64,000 nt of DNA from the NCBI GenBank assembly GCA_017557665.1, contig JAFYYI010000003.1:1-64000 (forward strand). Reading direction: 5' to 3'. The notes under the pieces were generated by a model that was given only the letters and a program-made list of their open reading frames with translations, did not search any database and was not told the DNA's origin. This document shows positions 36,108-44,936 of the stretch, piece after piece. A program made the position numbers and the translations under genes. Numbering within the stretch: position 1 is the first letter of the stretch; each line of letters opens with the position of its first letter. The stretch comes from Muribaculaceae bacterium. GTDB lineage: Bacteria > Bacteroidota > Bacteroidia > Bacteroidales > Muribaculaceae.

Positions 36108-37034
36108 ATGAACCATACACAGTGTTTAATTATCGGCTCCGGCCCTGCCGGTTACACAGCCGCGATTTATCTGGTGCGTTCCGCCATCGATTGCTTGCTC
36201 ATCGAGGGCCTGCAGGTGGGCGGACAGTTGACCCAGACGACTACTATAGAGAACTTCCCGGGCTTCCCCGAGGGCATCGACGGTTTCCAGTTGATGGACA
36301 ACATGCGTCAGCAGGCCGTGAACTTGGGAGTAAAGATGAAATCGGGCCTCGTGGCTGGCATTGATATGAGCCAGCGCCCGTTCTTGGTAACCCTTGACGG
36401 CGGCGAGCAACTCACTGCCGACACCATCATCGTGGCCACTGGCGCCACGGCCAAGTACCTGGGCTTGCCCGACGAGACGAAGTACGCGGGTCAGGGTGTT
36501 TCGGCCTGCGCCACTTGTGACGGCTTCTTCTACCGCAAGAAGGTCGTTGCTGTCGTGGGCGGTGGTGACACCGCTTGTGAGGAGGCCGACTACTTGAGCC
36601 ATCTCGCCAACAAGGTATACCTCATCGTGCGCAAGGACTACCTGCGTGCCAGCGAGGCGATGCAGCAACGCGTCAAGGAGAACGAGAAGATTGAAATCCT
36701 GTTCAACACCAACACCGTGGGCCTCTTTGGCGACAATGGTGTTGAGGGCGCTCATCTGGTGCGCTTCAAGGGCACCGATAAGGAGGAGTTCTTTGATATT
36801 GCTATCGACGGCTTCTTCCTCGCCATCGGTCACCGTCCCAACACCGACTTTCTGGGTGGCCAGGTTGACCTTGACGAGCAAGGCTACATCAAGCTCACGG
36901 GTCACAACACCGCGACCAACGTCGAGGGCGTCTTTGCCGCTGGCGATGTCGCCGACCCGCACTACCGCCAGGCCATCGTTGCTGCCGCAGGAGGCTGCCG
37001 CGCCGCCATCGACGTCAAGCAATACCTGTCCTAA
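36108..37034 (+). CDS. trxB: Thioredoxin-disulfide reductase
   Basis: TrxB passes NADPH electrons to thioredoxin. The 308-residue flavoprotein shows the FAD motif GSGPAG (10-15), redox pair CATC (C134, C137) followed by DGF, the NADPH motif GGGDTA (151-156) and the C-terminal FAAGDVAD. Length is typical. It lies close to DsbD and the two TlpA-like genes, the cytoplasmic end of the same electron path. The gap upstream is made of simple repeats and I see no standard promoter box in it. Confidence 0.96.
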   Translation: MNHTQCLIIGSGPAGYTAAIYLVRSAIDCLLIEGLQVGGQLTQTTTIENFPGFPEGIDGFQLMDNMRQQAVNLGVKMKSGLVAGIDMSQRPFLVTLDGGEQLTADTIIVATGATAKYLGLPDETKYAGQGVSACATCDGFFYRKKVVAVVGGGDTACEEADYLSHLANKVYLIVRKDYLRASEAMQQRVKENEKIEILFNTNTVGLFGDNGVEGAHLVRFKGTDKEEFFDIAIDGFFLAIGHRPNTDFLGGQVDLDEQGYIKLTGHNTATNVEGVFAAGDVADPHYRQAIVAAAGGCRAAIDVKQYLS

Positions 37035-37046
37035 ATCTGTGTCCCT

Positions 37047-37361
37047 ATGGACACCGCGTTGGTTTTCATATTATCGGCAATTAGCCTGATAATGATCATC
37101 TTGGCCATTGTTATCTTGACGGGAAGGGGTGATGGGCTGATTGCCGGTTACAACACGGCTAGAGAAGAAGAACGCAACCGGTTCAACACTAAGCGGTTGA
37201 GGGCGGTTACCGCAGCCATGATATTGTTCACTCTGGCTTTTGTCTGGCTGGTGGCTCTGATTGATTCTCCTGTAGTCATTTTTCTGGTGTGTCTGCCGGT
37301 CCTGTTTGGCTTCTACATCGTTTGTGTCGTCATCGTCGACAAATGGTGCAAGAAGAAATAG
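37047..37361 (+). CDS. Small membrane protein, DUF3784-like
   Basis: The 104-residue protein has three hydrophobic segments (about 5-25, 54-72 and 77-98) with GLIAGYNTAREEERNRFNTKR between the first two, a pattern of DUF3784 proteins. Function is unknown. It begins 12 bases after trxB and probably shares its transcript. A strong terminator follows. Confidence 0.75.
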   Translation: MDTALVFILSAISLIMIILAIVILTGRGDGLIAGYNTAREEERNRFNTKRLRAVTAAMILFTLAFVWLVALIDSPVVIFLVCLPVLFGFYIVCVVIVDKWCKKK

Positions 37362-37392
37362 TGGATTTGCATTAAGAATAAGGCTTAAAATG

Positions 37393-37425
37393 AAGTGGGC
37401 TGTATCATCGTGATACAGCCCACTT
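37393..37425. terminator. Terminator between the DUF3784 gene and capA
   Basis: AAGTGGGCTGTATCA pairs perfectly with TGATACAGCCCACTT around a 3-base loop, followed by ATGTTTTTGG. Convergent genes lie on both sides. Confidence 0.92.
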
Positions 37426-37447
37426 ATGTTTTTGGAAAATCAGAAAT

Positions 37448-38509
37448 CTACTCTTCGGCAGGGACGTCGATGTTATTGCTCATCACCAGGTCGTGGGTGC
37501 GTGTCATGAAGCGGGTGAAGTCGCTCTTGCAGTCTGAGCGCAGCAGGTCGGGACGAGCCTCGGGGATGAGGACATAATTATCGCCTCGGCTGGCGGGTTT
37601 CTGCACAAAGAACAGTTTATAGCGCGGACTTTCCACCACGGGACGCCCGTTCTCCATCCTCAGTGTGACCTTGACCATGGCACCGCCACGGCAGTCGATG
37701 TCACTCATGTTGCTGATGAAGTTGCCCAGGCTATAGACGAGCAGCACATTCTTGTCATATTCCTTGCTGTAACGCATCTCCATCGGCTCCACCACGTGAG
37801 GATGTCCACCGATGATGAGGTCCACGCCTTGGGCGACAAGGAAGTCGGCCAGGGTACGTTGCTCGGCCACTGGCTTCAGTGTGTATTCAATGCCCCAATG
37901 CATGTTCACGCAGATGGCGTCGGCGCCACGTTGGCGAGCCAGGGCGATGTCTTCGGCAATGCGTTGCTGGTCAATGAAATCGACCACGACCTCACCTTGG
38001 ATGCGGATGCCATTGGTGCCGTAGGTGTAATCCAGAAAAGCGATTTTGATGCCCTTGATGTTGACGATGTAGGGCAGGCGCTGGTTGCGTTCCTGCGCGT
38101 CACGGTAGGTGCCGATGTGGGCAATATTCATCGAATCCAGAGCCTGACACGTACGCACCAAACCTTTATCACGGCGGTCCAGACAGTGGTTATTGGCTGT
38201 TAGGAACAGGTCGAAGCCCACGTCGCGCAGGCGCTCGGCATAGCTGTCGGGCGCGCTGAAGCACGGATAACCCGTGTAGGGCTTGCCGCCCAGGGGGCAC
38301 TCCAGGTTGACAACGGCCAGGTCGGCCCAGCGGACGTCGTCCTCGATATATTGGAAACACGGCGTGTAGTCATAGGTACCGCCGGGTTGTTCGGCTGCAG
38401 TGATTTGCGGCGCATGCTGCATGGCATCGCCCACAAACATCAGGTTAACCGTGTGGTTGCTTTGCAGCAGCGACACGACCGACAGTATCAAGATGGAGAG
38501 CAGTTTCAT
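37448..38509 (-). CDS. CapA family protein (metallophosphatase-like)
   Basis: The 353-residue secreted protein has a signal sequence and the CapA/PgsA core: MFVGDAM (25-30), the VVNLECPLGG segment, DLFLTANNHCLDR, then CVNMHWGIEY and IIGGHPHVVEPME. The Asp and His residues fit a calcineurin-like metal site. Relatives act in poly-gamma-glutamate or capsule synthesis in some bacteria, but the role of Bacteroidetes homologues is not fixed. No pgs partner genes are here. Confidence 0.86.
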   Translation of the reverse strand: MKLLSILILSVVSLLQSNHTVNLMFVGDAMQHAPQITAAEQPGGTYDYTPCFQYIEDDVRWADLAVVNLECPLGGKPYTGYPCFSAPDSYAERLRDVGFDLFLTANNHCLDRRDKGLVRTCQALDSMNIAHIGTYRDAQERNQRLPYIVNIKGIKIAFLDYTYGTNGIRIQGEVVVDFIDQQRIAEDIALARQRGADAICVNMHWGIEYTLKPVAEQRTLADFLVAQGVDLIIGGHPHVVEPMEMRYSKEYDKNVLLVYSLGNFISNMSDIDCRGGAMVKVTLRMENGRPVVESPRYKLFFVQKPASRGDNYVLIPEARPDLLRSDCKSDFTRFMTRTHDLVMSNNIDVPAEE

Positions 38510-38544
38510 AATTAGTTTCTGGTTTTTTAGTCCCCGATAAGAGT

Positions 38545-38576
38545 CCCTCTAAACTCTAACCTCTAACCTCTAAACT
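38545..38576. repeat. CTCTAAC simple repeat
   Basis: CTCTAAACTCTAACCTCTAA-type units lie just before the ffh terminator hairpin, another member of the pyrimidine-rich gap repeats. Confidence 0.7.
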
Positions 38577-38602
38577 TCAAGTGGGCAAGCTTGCCCACTT
38601 GA
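38577..38602 (-). terminator. Perfect 26-bp palindrome downstream of ffh
   Basis: The sequence from 38577 to 38602 is its own reverse complement, centred on an AAGCTT. It starts 4 bases after the ffh stop codon. As RNA it would form a hairpin. No strong T-run follows on the minus strand. Confidence 0.65.
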
Positions 38603-38606
38603 ATAA

Positions 38607-39956
38607 TTACCTTCCACGCTTGGCGGCCTTGGCTTGCGCCTTGGCGTTACGCATCATCTGCATGGGATTGGTTGACACCTGGTGCATAACCTTGCGCATC
38701 TGCAGGAACTGCTTCAGCAGACGGTTCACCTCCTCGACACTGGTGCCACTGCCCTTGGCAATGCGTTTGCGGCGGCTGGCATCAATAATGTCGGGATTGG
38801 AACGCTCTTGAGGCGTCATCGAGCTGATGATGGCCTCCACGCCCTTGAAGGCGTCGTCGGGAATATCAATGTCCTTGATGGCCTTGCCAACGCCGGGAAT
38901 CATCGAAGCCAGGCTCTTGAGGTTACCCATCTTCTTGATTTGCTTGATTTGCTTGATGAAGTCGTCGAAGTCGAACTTGTTCTGCTTGATCTTCTTCTCC
39001 AGCTTCTCGGCCTCGGCCTCGTCATATTGCTGCTGCATGCGGTCCACAAACGACACGATGTCGCCCATGCCCAGGATGCGGTCGGCCATACCTGCGGGAC
39101 GGAAGGGATCCAGGTCGGTCATCTTCTCGCCGATACCCACAAACTTGATGGGCTTGTCGACGACGGCACGGATTGACAGGGCGGCACCGCCGCGGGTATC
39201 ACCGTCGAGCTTGGTGAGCACGACGCCGTCAAAGTCCAGACGCTCGTTGAACGCCTTGGCGGTATTCACGGCATCCTGACCGGTCATCGAGTCCACGACA
39301 AACAGGGTCTCGTTGGGGTGGATGGCATCCTTGATGGCTTTGATTTCGACCATCATGGCCTCGTCGACGGCCAAACGTCCGGCAGTATCGACGATGACCA
39401 GGTCGTAGCCTTGTTGCTTGGCGTGGTCGATGGCATGGAGCGCAATGGCCACGGGATCCTTGCTCTCGGGCTCGCTATAGACGGGCACCTCAATCTGCTC
39501 GGCGATGGTCTTCAGCTGGTCGATGGCAGCAGGGCGGTAAACGTCACAGGCCACAAGCAGCGGTTTGCGCTTCTCCTTGCCGTTTTTCAGGCGGTTGGCG
39601 AGTTTTCCAGTAAAGGTGGTCTTACCGGAACCCTGCAGACCCGACATCAGGATGACAGCAGGGTTGCCCTCAATGCTGAAAGAGGCTTCCTGACCTCCCA
39701 TGAGTTCTGCCAGCTCGTCATGGACGATCTTGACCATCAACTGGCTCGGATTCACCGAGTTGATGACGTTCTGGCCCATGGCTTTCTCCTTGACGTCATC
39801 GACGAACTTCTTGGCGACAGGATAGCTCACGTCGGCGTCAACCAACGCCCTGCGCACTTCCTTCAGGGTTGATGCTACATTGATTTCTGTGATGCGGCCT
39901 TGTCCTTTGAGGACCTTGAATGACCGTTCGAGTTTCTCAGATAAATTTTCAAACAT
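38607..39956 (-). CDS. ffh: Signal recognition particle protein Ffh
   Basis: Ffh binds 4.5S RNA and signal sequences and targets membrane proteins through FtsY. The 449-residue protein has the N domain, a GTPase domain with GLQGSGKTT (106-114), DTAGRL and TKLDGDTRGGAALS, and a Met-rich M domain (about 295-430: SMIPGVGKA, RRKRIAKGSGTS, RLLKQFLQMRKVM, NPMQMM). The start at 39956 (MFENLSEKLERSF) matches the family; an upstream ATG at 39998 is less likely. It follows panD at 68 bases. Confidence 0.96.
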   Translation of the reverse strand: MFENLSEKLERSFKVLKGQGRITEINVASTLKEVRRALVDADVSYPVAKKFVDDVKEKAMGQNVINSVNPSQLMVKIVHDELAELMGGQEASFSIEGNPAVILMSGLQGSGKTTFTGKLANRLKNGKEKRKPLLVACDVYRPAAIDQLKTIAEQIEVPVYSEPESKDPVAIALHAIDHAKQQGYDLVIVDTAGRLAVDEAMMVEIKAIKDAIHPNETLFVVDSMTGQDAVNTAKAFNERLDFDGVVLTKLDGDTRGGAALSIRAVVDKPIKFVGIGEKMTDLDPFRPAGMADRILGMGDIVSFVDRMQQQYDEAEAEKLEKKIKQNKFDFDDFIKQIKQIKKMGNLKSLASMIPGVGKAIKDIDIPDDAFKGVEAIISSMTPQERSNPDIIDASRRKRIAKGSGTSVEEVNRLLKQFLQMRKVMHQVSTNPMQMMRNAKAQAKAAKRGR

Positions 39957-40024
39957 ATTGTATGTGAGGTTTTTATGATAGCGTGATAACTCTTCCAAGG
40001 GTGGGGCGGAAGAGTTAAAATATG

Positions 40025-40390
40025 TTATTTCTTTTTCTTCTTGATCAAGCGGTTGGTGGCAGTGTCGGGGAAGATGACCTGCGGCTTGAATTCGCGGCCT
40101 TCCTCGGGAGTGACGATGGCATAGGCCATGATAATGACGATGTCGCCCACTTCGACCTTGCGTGCAGCCGCCCCGTTCAGGCAGATGGTGCCACTGCCGC
40201 GTTCTCCGGCGATGGTGTAGGTGTCCAGTCTTTCACCGTTGTTCACGTCAACGATATACACGCGCTCGCCCTCGATGATGCCGGCGGCATCCATGAGGTC
40301 CTGGTCAATGGTGATGCTACCGATGTAGTTGAGGTTGGCATCAGTCACCGTTACGCGGTGAATCTTGGATTTCATGACTTGGATATACAT
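40025..40390 (-). CDS. panD: Aspartate 1-decarboxylase
   Basis: PanD makes beta-alanine for pantothenate. It is a self-processing pyruvoyl enzyme. The 121-residue protein has the cleavage site G24-S25 in YIGSITID at exactly the numbering of the E. coli enzyme, which supports the start MYIQVMKSK at 40390. The fold segment [17 protein letters not shown] and the NGAAAR motif are present. The C-terminus ends with a lysine run. It lies downstream of panC in the same direction. Confidence 0.94.
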   Translation of the reverse strand: MYIQVMKSKIHRVTVTDANLNYIGSITIDQDLMDAAGIIEGERVYIVDVNNGERLDTYTIAGERGSGTICLNGAAARKVEVGDIVIIMAYAIVTPEEGREFKPQVIFPDTATNRLIKKKKK

Positions 40391-40404
40391 ATCTTTTTTG
40401 TTTT

Positions 40405-40500
40405 TAGTTTCTAGTCCCTAGTCCCTAGTTTCTAGATTTTGTTGAAATTTAAAGTACAATAACTATCACCTAACACCTAAAGCCTAACACCTAAAGCCTA
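40405..40500. repeat. Pyrimidine-rich simple repeats between panC and panD
   Basis: CTAGTCCCTAGTCCCTAG near 40409-40432 and CACCTAAAGCCTAACACCTA near 40470-40500 form two short direct-repeat runs. The second runs into the panC stop codon. Confidence 0.8.
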
Positions 40501-41346
40501 AAGCCTCTTATAAGTAATATTGTCGATCTCGCGCACGTCGCCGCAATAGACGGTGATGCAGCCCACGATGTAGTCGCTGTCGTCCCAATTGGTCACGGGC
40601 TGCAAGGTGATGCCGTCACAGATCGAGAAATACTCCGTTTCCATCTCGGGCCAAGCGTTGATAGTGGCCACTACCCAGTCGTGGGTCTGCTCCACGGTGT
40701 GATCCTTGGCGAACTCCAGACTGCGCTGCAGGGTGGCATAGATCTGCGGGGCAACCTTGCGCACCTCGGGGGTGAGGCGCACGTTGCGGCTGCTCTTGGC
40801 CAGGCCGTCTTCTTCACGGATGCAGGGACACTGCACGATATCGATGTCAAATTCCAGTTGCTTGATCATCGCGCGGATGACGGCAATCTGCTGGAAGTCC
40901 TTCTCGCCGAAGTAGGCGCGGTCGGGCATCACCCAGGAGAAGAGTTTGCTCACGATTTGGCACACGCCGTTGAAGTGTCCGGGACGCATGGCGCCTTCCA
41001 TCACTTGCTGGACGGGACCGAGGTCAAACACGCGGGTGTCGGGTTCGGGATAGATTTCCTCGACGGTGGGCATGAATGCCACATCGACACCACAACCCTC
41101 AAGCATCGCGGCGTCGCGCTCGGCGGTGCGGGGATAGGTGCGCAGGTCTTCCTTGTTGTTGAACTGCGTGGGGTTCAGGAAACAGCTCACCACGAGGGCG
41201 TCATTCTCCTTGCGGGCACGATCGATCAGCGACTTGTGACCCTCGTGCAGGGCACCCATCGTGGGCACCAAACCTACTGACTTACCTGCCTGGCGAAAGG
41301 CCTGAACGGCCTCGCGCAACTCATTGACCTTGCTGATAATCTTCAT
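40498..41346 (-). CDS. panC: Pantothenate synthetase
   Basis: PanC joins pantoate and beta-alanine with ATP. The 282-residue protein has [14 protein letters not shown] (H34, H37), [41 protein letters not shown] and the KMSKS-like KSSRNVRL. The next gene is panD, which supplies beta-alanine. panB is not in the window. Its promoter at 41380-41411 is well formed. Confidence 0.96.
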   Translation of the reverse strand: MKIISKVNELREAVQAFRQAGKSVGLVPTMGALHEGHKSLIDRARKENDALVVSCFLNPTQFNNKEDLRTYPRTAERDAAMLEGCGVDVAFMPTVEEIYPEPDTRVFDLGPVQQVMEGAMRPGHFNGVCQIVSKLFSWVMPDRAYFGEKDFQQIAVIRAMIKQLEFDIDIVQCPCIREEDGLAKSSRNVRLTPEVRKVAPQIYATLQRSLEFAKDHTVEQTHDWVVATINAWPEMETEYFSICDGITLQPVTNWDDSDYIVGCITVYCGDVREIDNITYKRL

Positions 41347-41379
41347 TCTTCTTTAATTATAAGATGTGAATTCAAACTG

Positions 41380-41411
41380 CAAAATTACTACTCTTCACGC
41401 ATTTAGGCAAA
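41380..41411 (-). promoter_or_regulatory. Promoter of panC-panD
   Basis: On the minus strand TTTG (41411-41408) and TAATTTTG (41387-41380) are exactly 20 bases apart. The panC start is 34 bases downstream. Confidence 0.8.
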
Positions 41412-41744
41412 AAACGTGCCAACTTTTTATTTTCTCAGACAACTTTGACAACTATTATAGACAACAATGACAACAACAATACGTTTGAGCCTCATGGTCC
41501 ACAAAGCAACAACAATAAGTACAATAAATACAAATTATTGTGCCACAATTAAATAAAGACAACTCAAACAACTTGAACAACTATTTGGGCTATCTCGCTT
41601 GTGTTGGCGTCAAAAAGCAATTGAGCCATTTTGTGTCCAATTATCATAATCCACTGGTTAACAGCCTGATGTATTGTCTTCGCTAAAAACATACATGTGC
41701 GGGGGGATTGTTAAAAGCAAAAATTGCCTATTCTCCCCACGCTA

Positions 41745-41776
41745 CAAAGATACGTTCCAGCCACAACCTTAACAAT
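41745..41776 (-). promoter_or_regulatory. Orphan promoter-like site in the gap
   Basis: TATCTTTG on the minus strand (41752-41745) with ATTG at 41776-41773, 20 bases away. No gene starts within 390 bases downstream. The region just downstream has complementary G and C runs (GGGGAGAA and CAATCCCCCC on the minus strand), so a small RNA is possible. Confidence 0.4.
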
Positions 41777-41825
41777 GACAAAAAGCAGGTACAAAAATAA
41801 CCCACTCAAGAGTTTTTTATATTTC

Positions 41826-41907
41826 ACACGAATGCCCATCAATGTTCATGAATGCTCATAAATAAATATTTTTATGGTAATTCGTGGTCATTTTTGGCCA
41901 TTCGTGT
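41826..41907 (-). terminator. Inverted repeat downstream of the ATPase-TOPRIM gene
   Basis: ACACGAATGCCCA (41826-41838) and TGGCCATTCGTGT (41895-41907) pair with one mismatch; additional CATGAATG/ATTCGTGG-type words lie in the loop. Repeats built on ATTCGTG are common in Bacteroidetes gaps. It may end the defence operon transcript. Confidence 0.5.
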
Positions 41908-41948
41908 TTTTTACATTAAGAAGAAATTTTCCTAATTACTTGCCTTAA

Positions 41949-43559
41949 TTATTGCCTTTTGAAAATGCAATCTTCTAGTTCTTTATACACTTTAGTATCT
42001 TGTGTAACATATTGTGATAATTGTTTCTTAAACGTTTCTGCGTTAACTGAAATTTTCATATTGCAGAAATTTTTAATTCTACCTGTTTCATCTTTTAAAT
42101 GTTGATTATTAATGTCTGTTACATAGGCATCATAATCTGATTCTGAGAAGATTAAGCCATTTGACTGGCAATAGCGCATTAAAACCTCTTTATCATACAA
42201 ATAATTCTCTAACTCCCAACGCTTAATCACCCTATGATTATCTGGATTATTTTTTAAATATAGAATACGATCATTTTCTTCATTCAAAGCACCGGAAGAC
42301 ATGTCTCTATCTTTACAAACCCAAATTTCCAAATCTGGAAAAACTTTTCCTAATATTGCAAGAGCAATATTGCTTCTTTGATCTAGTTCAGTGTTGCCAC
42401 CACTCGAAACAAATAATGTGTCTGGATATGCTTCCCCAAATATAGTATTATATACCTGGGCATCCATTCCTTTTTCTTGTCCTAATGCTCCTGGTTTGTC
42501 TTTTCCTTCGCAATATACAATACGCTTAGGAGATACTAGTCCTGTCAAATCATCAAGAGCTGTAGAAAAAATACGGCTCCATTGATTTCGATTCTTTTGA
42601 ATTGGCGTCAATACTTGTTCAGTAGTAGCCCATGGGACATCTGCACGAAATTCTATTATTTGGCATTCATCTTTTAATTCGTCTTGAAGTGCACGCAAAA
42701 AGCCAATGCTATGTGTGGCAACCCATAATTGACAATTATTGCCAATTAATTTATTTATCTCAATGAGTAGTTTTCTTTGAATAGCTGTGTTTATATGAAG
42801 CTCAGGCTCGTCGATTAAAAAAACTGTATCATTGTATTCATCTTGCCTTAAATATAAATCAAGAAGAATATCAACGACTTCTTTTTCACCAGAAGAAAGG
42901 ACATTGAACTCAAATTCTTTTCCATCATAGTCTGACTTGCTAAAGAACAGAGACCCTTTATTTTCTTCAATACTTCCAATGCTTGTAATGTACAAGTCAA
43001 GACACTTGCTTAATGATCTATTCAATTCTCCAATAATATAATTCTTTGCTTCCGATGGCTTACAATCCTGCTCGTATAAATATTTATTAAACTTAATATA
43101 TAAACGTCGATAATTACTCTCCATCTTATCATCAATATCAACAGAAAGGCTGGCTCCGTAATTATTTAAGCGTAGCTCGGGAACGGCCTTGCTCTCAGCG
43201 ACTTTCAAATTGCTATTATATCTATACGGGCTCCTAAAAGAAAATATTGTATTCTCTTTTCCCTCTGTTCGTTTTCTTGAATATACATCCCTAAAAGTAC
43301 CATTAATAAAGTCAATGCTGATTCTTTCATAATTATATGAAGGATTTTGCTCAATTGAATGGTAATGATAGTCCTTATGCTTTTTGTCTCCCAACTTTGA
43401 ATAAGAATTGTTTAGAAAAAGTAATCCATCAAATACACTGCTCTTTCCACAACCATTGGGGCCAACTAATGCAACTATTCTTTTGGGATTTTCGCCTAAG
43501 TCTATTGTTAAAGACTTAAATCTTTTATAACCGTCTAATTTTATTTTTTTTATATACAT
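41949..43559 (-). CDS. AAA ATPase fused to a TOPRIM/DUF4435-like domain (AriA-AriB-like)
   Basis: The 536-residue protein has an SMC/ABC-type ATPase: Walker A GPNGCGKS (33-40), signature LSSGEKE (221-227), Walker B VFLIDEPELH (246-255) and H283 in VATHS. The C-terminal part carries TOPRIM-like acidic residues E351 (YCEGKDKPG) and D417/D419 (CKDRDM), followed by KRWELENYLYD (446-456), typical of DUF4435 nucleases. This is OLD-like, and the pairing resembles the PARIS proteins AriA and AriB joined in one chain. It starts 15 bases after the specificity-subunit gene. It is visibly AT-rich compared with housekeeping neighbours. A defence effector role is inferred. Confidence 0.75.
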   Translation of the reverse strand: MYIKKIKLDGYKRFKSLTIDLGENPKRIVALVGPNGCGKSSVFDGLLFLNNSYSKLGDKKHKDYHYHSIEQNPSYNYERISIDFINGTFRDVYSRKRTEGKENTIFSFRSPYRYNSNLKVAESKAVPELRLNNYGASLSVDIDDKMESNYRRLYIKFNKYLYEQDCKPSEAKNYIIGELNRSLSKCLDLYITSIGSIEENKGSLFFSKSDYDGKEFEFNVLSSGEKEVVDILLDLYLRQDEYNDTVFLIDEPELHINTAIQRKLLIEINKLIGNNCQLWVATHSIGFLRALQDELKDECQIIEFRADVPWATTEQVLTPIQKNRNQWSRIFSTALDDLTGLVSPKRIVYCEGKDKPGALGQEKGMDAQVYNTIFGEAYPDTLFVSSGGNTELDQRSNIALAILGKVFPDLEIWVCKDRDMSSGALNEENDRILYLKNNPDNHRVIKRWELENYLYDKEVLMRYCQSNGLIFSESDYDAYVTDINNQHLKDETGRIKNFCNMKISVNAETFKKQLSQYVTQDTKVYKELEDCIFKRQ

Positions 43560-43574
43560 TGTTTTATCTATATT

Positions 43575-44936
43575 CTAAAGTAAGGTATTTTCAAATTCTT
43601 TTATAGCTGCTTCTCTCATTGCCTGAGCTTTCTGTTTAAGCTCTTTTGCTTTGGATTTTTGTTGTTCAATATGAGTAGCAATCTCATTTTGAATGGCTAA
43701 TGGCGGAATGACCACATCGTAATTCTTTATTTTTCCAGCATTCAAATTGGGTTGATTATTACCGCTCGCTAAGGAACGCAAATCATGATATCTACTTTGA
43801 AGATAGTACCATAGATAATCGGTTGTAACAATACTATTGTCAATATCATACAGCACAGCACATGCTTGATTAGTCGTGGCATCTATGCCCAACTTCGCCG
43901 TTCGACCTCTTGTGTCTCCTTGTCCATACATAGCGATAATAAGAGAGCCTTTAGGATAAAGTTTTGCTGAACTATTTGCAATAGCTTCCTTTGTGATATG
44001 TTCTTCGGTGTCGAGGATCACATCATTAATGACTTCGCCAGTTTTGATCCAAGGGATGGTACCACTGTAGTATTGTGATTTAGAGCGAGATGGAGTTCCT
44101 CCACTCCCCGAATGACACAAGTCTTTTATCTTAACAATAGGGTATTTAAATGAGTCCTGTTTCTGTCTATTCTGAATGATGTCTATTCCCCATTCTGCAA
44201 TTGAACGATAATTAACAAAACGCAACAAGTAGTTTCCGCTATTGTTTTCTTTTACTTGAGCAGTTTTAACACCCAACATATTGGTTATGTAAGCTTCGAT
44301 GCTTTCTTCTATTTTGTCTGCTTTCTGCCCTAAATTGCATGCCTCTTGAATTTTTGCATTGTATTCTGAAACAATCTTCTCTTGTTTTTTAATTGAGGGG
44401 AGAGGAATCTGCTGCTGCAAAAACATCTGAACATCAATACGTTGTCTGTTTGTTGTTCCACTACTGCATGATTGTGCAAATTCCACAAATGCTTTTGTTG
44501 TGGTAACAAGTAGCAAGAATGATGGATTTATCATTGTTTCATCAATGTGGAAAACAGGGAAATCATTTGTAACTATGGCTCCTTCCAACTCATCTGGAAT
44601 GATACCAAAAGCCCCATTACGGGCATCTATTTTTGAGAATACAAATTGACCTTTCCGGACAACCGTTTGTTTTTTGGTCCCGATATCTAAGCCTCTTTTC
44701 TTCCCTCTTTCAACAACACCACCATTATTGGTCTTTAATGTTATTTGGGTATAAATGGTACTGTCATCTAATTCAATAACATCAGTATTTTTGGCTAGAA
44801 ATGAGCCTATTGGACTTAATTTATAACTTTGATTATATGTGATACTTCGTGCAACTATACCAGCTACACTCCAATTAACTAACCTTTTGAAGTGTTCAAA
44901 GTGTAATATGTTTGACTTGCCCTCGGTCATAATCAT
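43575..44936 (-). CDS. hsdS: Type I restriction-modification specificity subunit (HsdS)
   Basis: The 453-residue protein has two target-recognition halves, each followed by a conserved helix: IPLPSIKKQEKIVSEYNA (middle) and IPPLAIQNEIATHIEQQKS (end). The second half contains SGSGGTPSRSKSQYYSG and GSLIIAMYGQGDTRGR, frequent in HsdS. It should set the DNA target of the upstream methyltransferase. It overlaps that gene by 4 bases (ATGA). Both halves seem full, so a bipartite target site is likely. Confidence 0.9.
   Translation of the reverse strand: MIMTEGKSNILHFEHFKRLVNWSVAGIVARSITYNQSYKLSPIGSFLAKNTDVIELDDSTIYTQITLKTNNGGVVERGKKRGLDIGTKKQTVVRKGQFVFSKIDARNGAFGIIPDELEGAIVTNDFPVFHIDETMINPSFLLLVTTTKAFVEFAQSCSSGTTNRQRIDVQMFLQQQIPLPSIKKQEKIVSEYNAKIQEACNLGQKADKIEESIEAYITNMLGVKTAQVKENNSGNYLLRFVNYRSIAEWGIDIIQNRQKQDSFKYPIVKIKDLCHSGSGGTPSRSKSQYYSGTIPWIKTGEVINDVILDTEEHITKEAIANSSAKLYPKGSLIIAMYGQGDTRGRTAKLGIDATTNQACAVLYDIDNSIVTTDYLWYYLQSRYHDLRSLASGNNQPNLNAGKIKNYDVVIPPLAIQNEIATHIEQQKSKAKELKQKAQAMREAAIKEFENTLL

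Larger units (their letters stand above)
41412..41948. other. Non-coding gap between panC and the defence island
   Basis: No gene was recognised. It holds runs of ACAAC-type repeats (about 41440-41480 and 41565-41585), a dispersed repeat (41513-41534, one mismatch from 31223-31244), a possible leftward promoter at 41745-41776 and an inverted repeat at 41826-41907. Confidence 0.6.
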
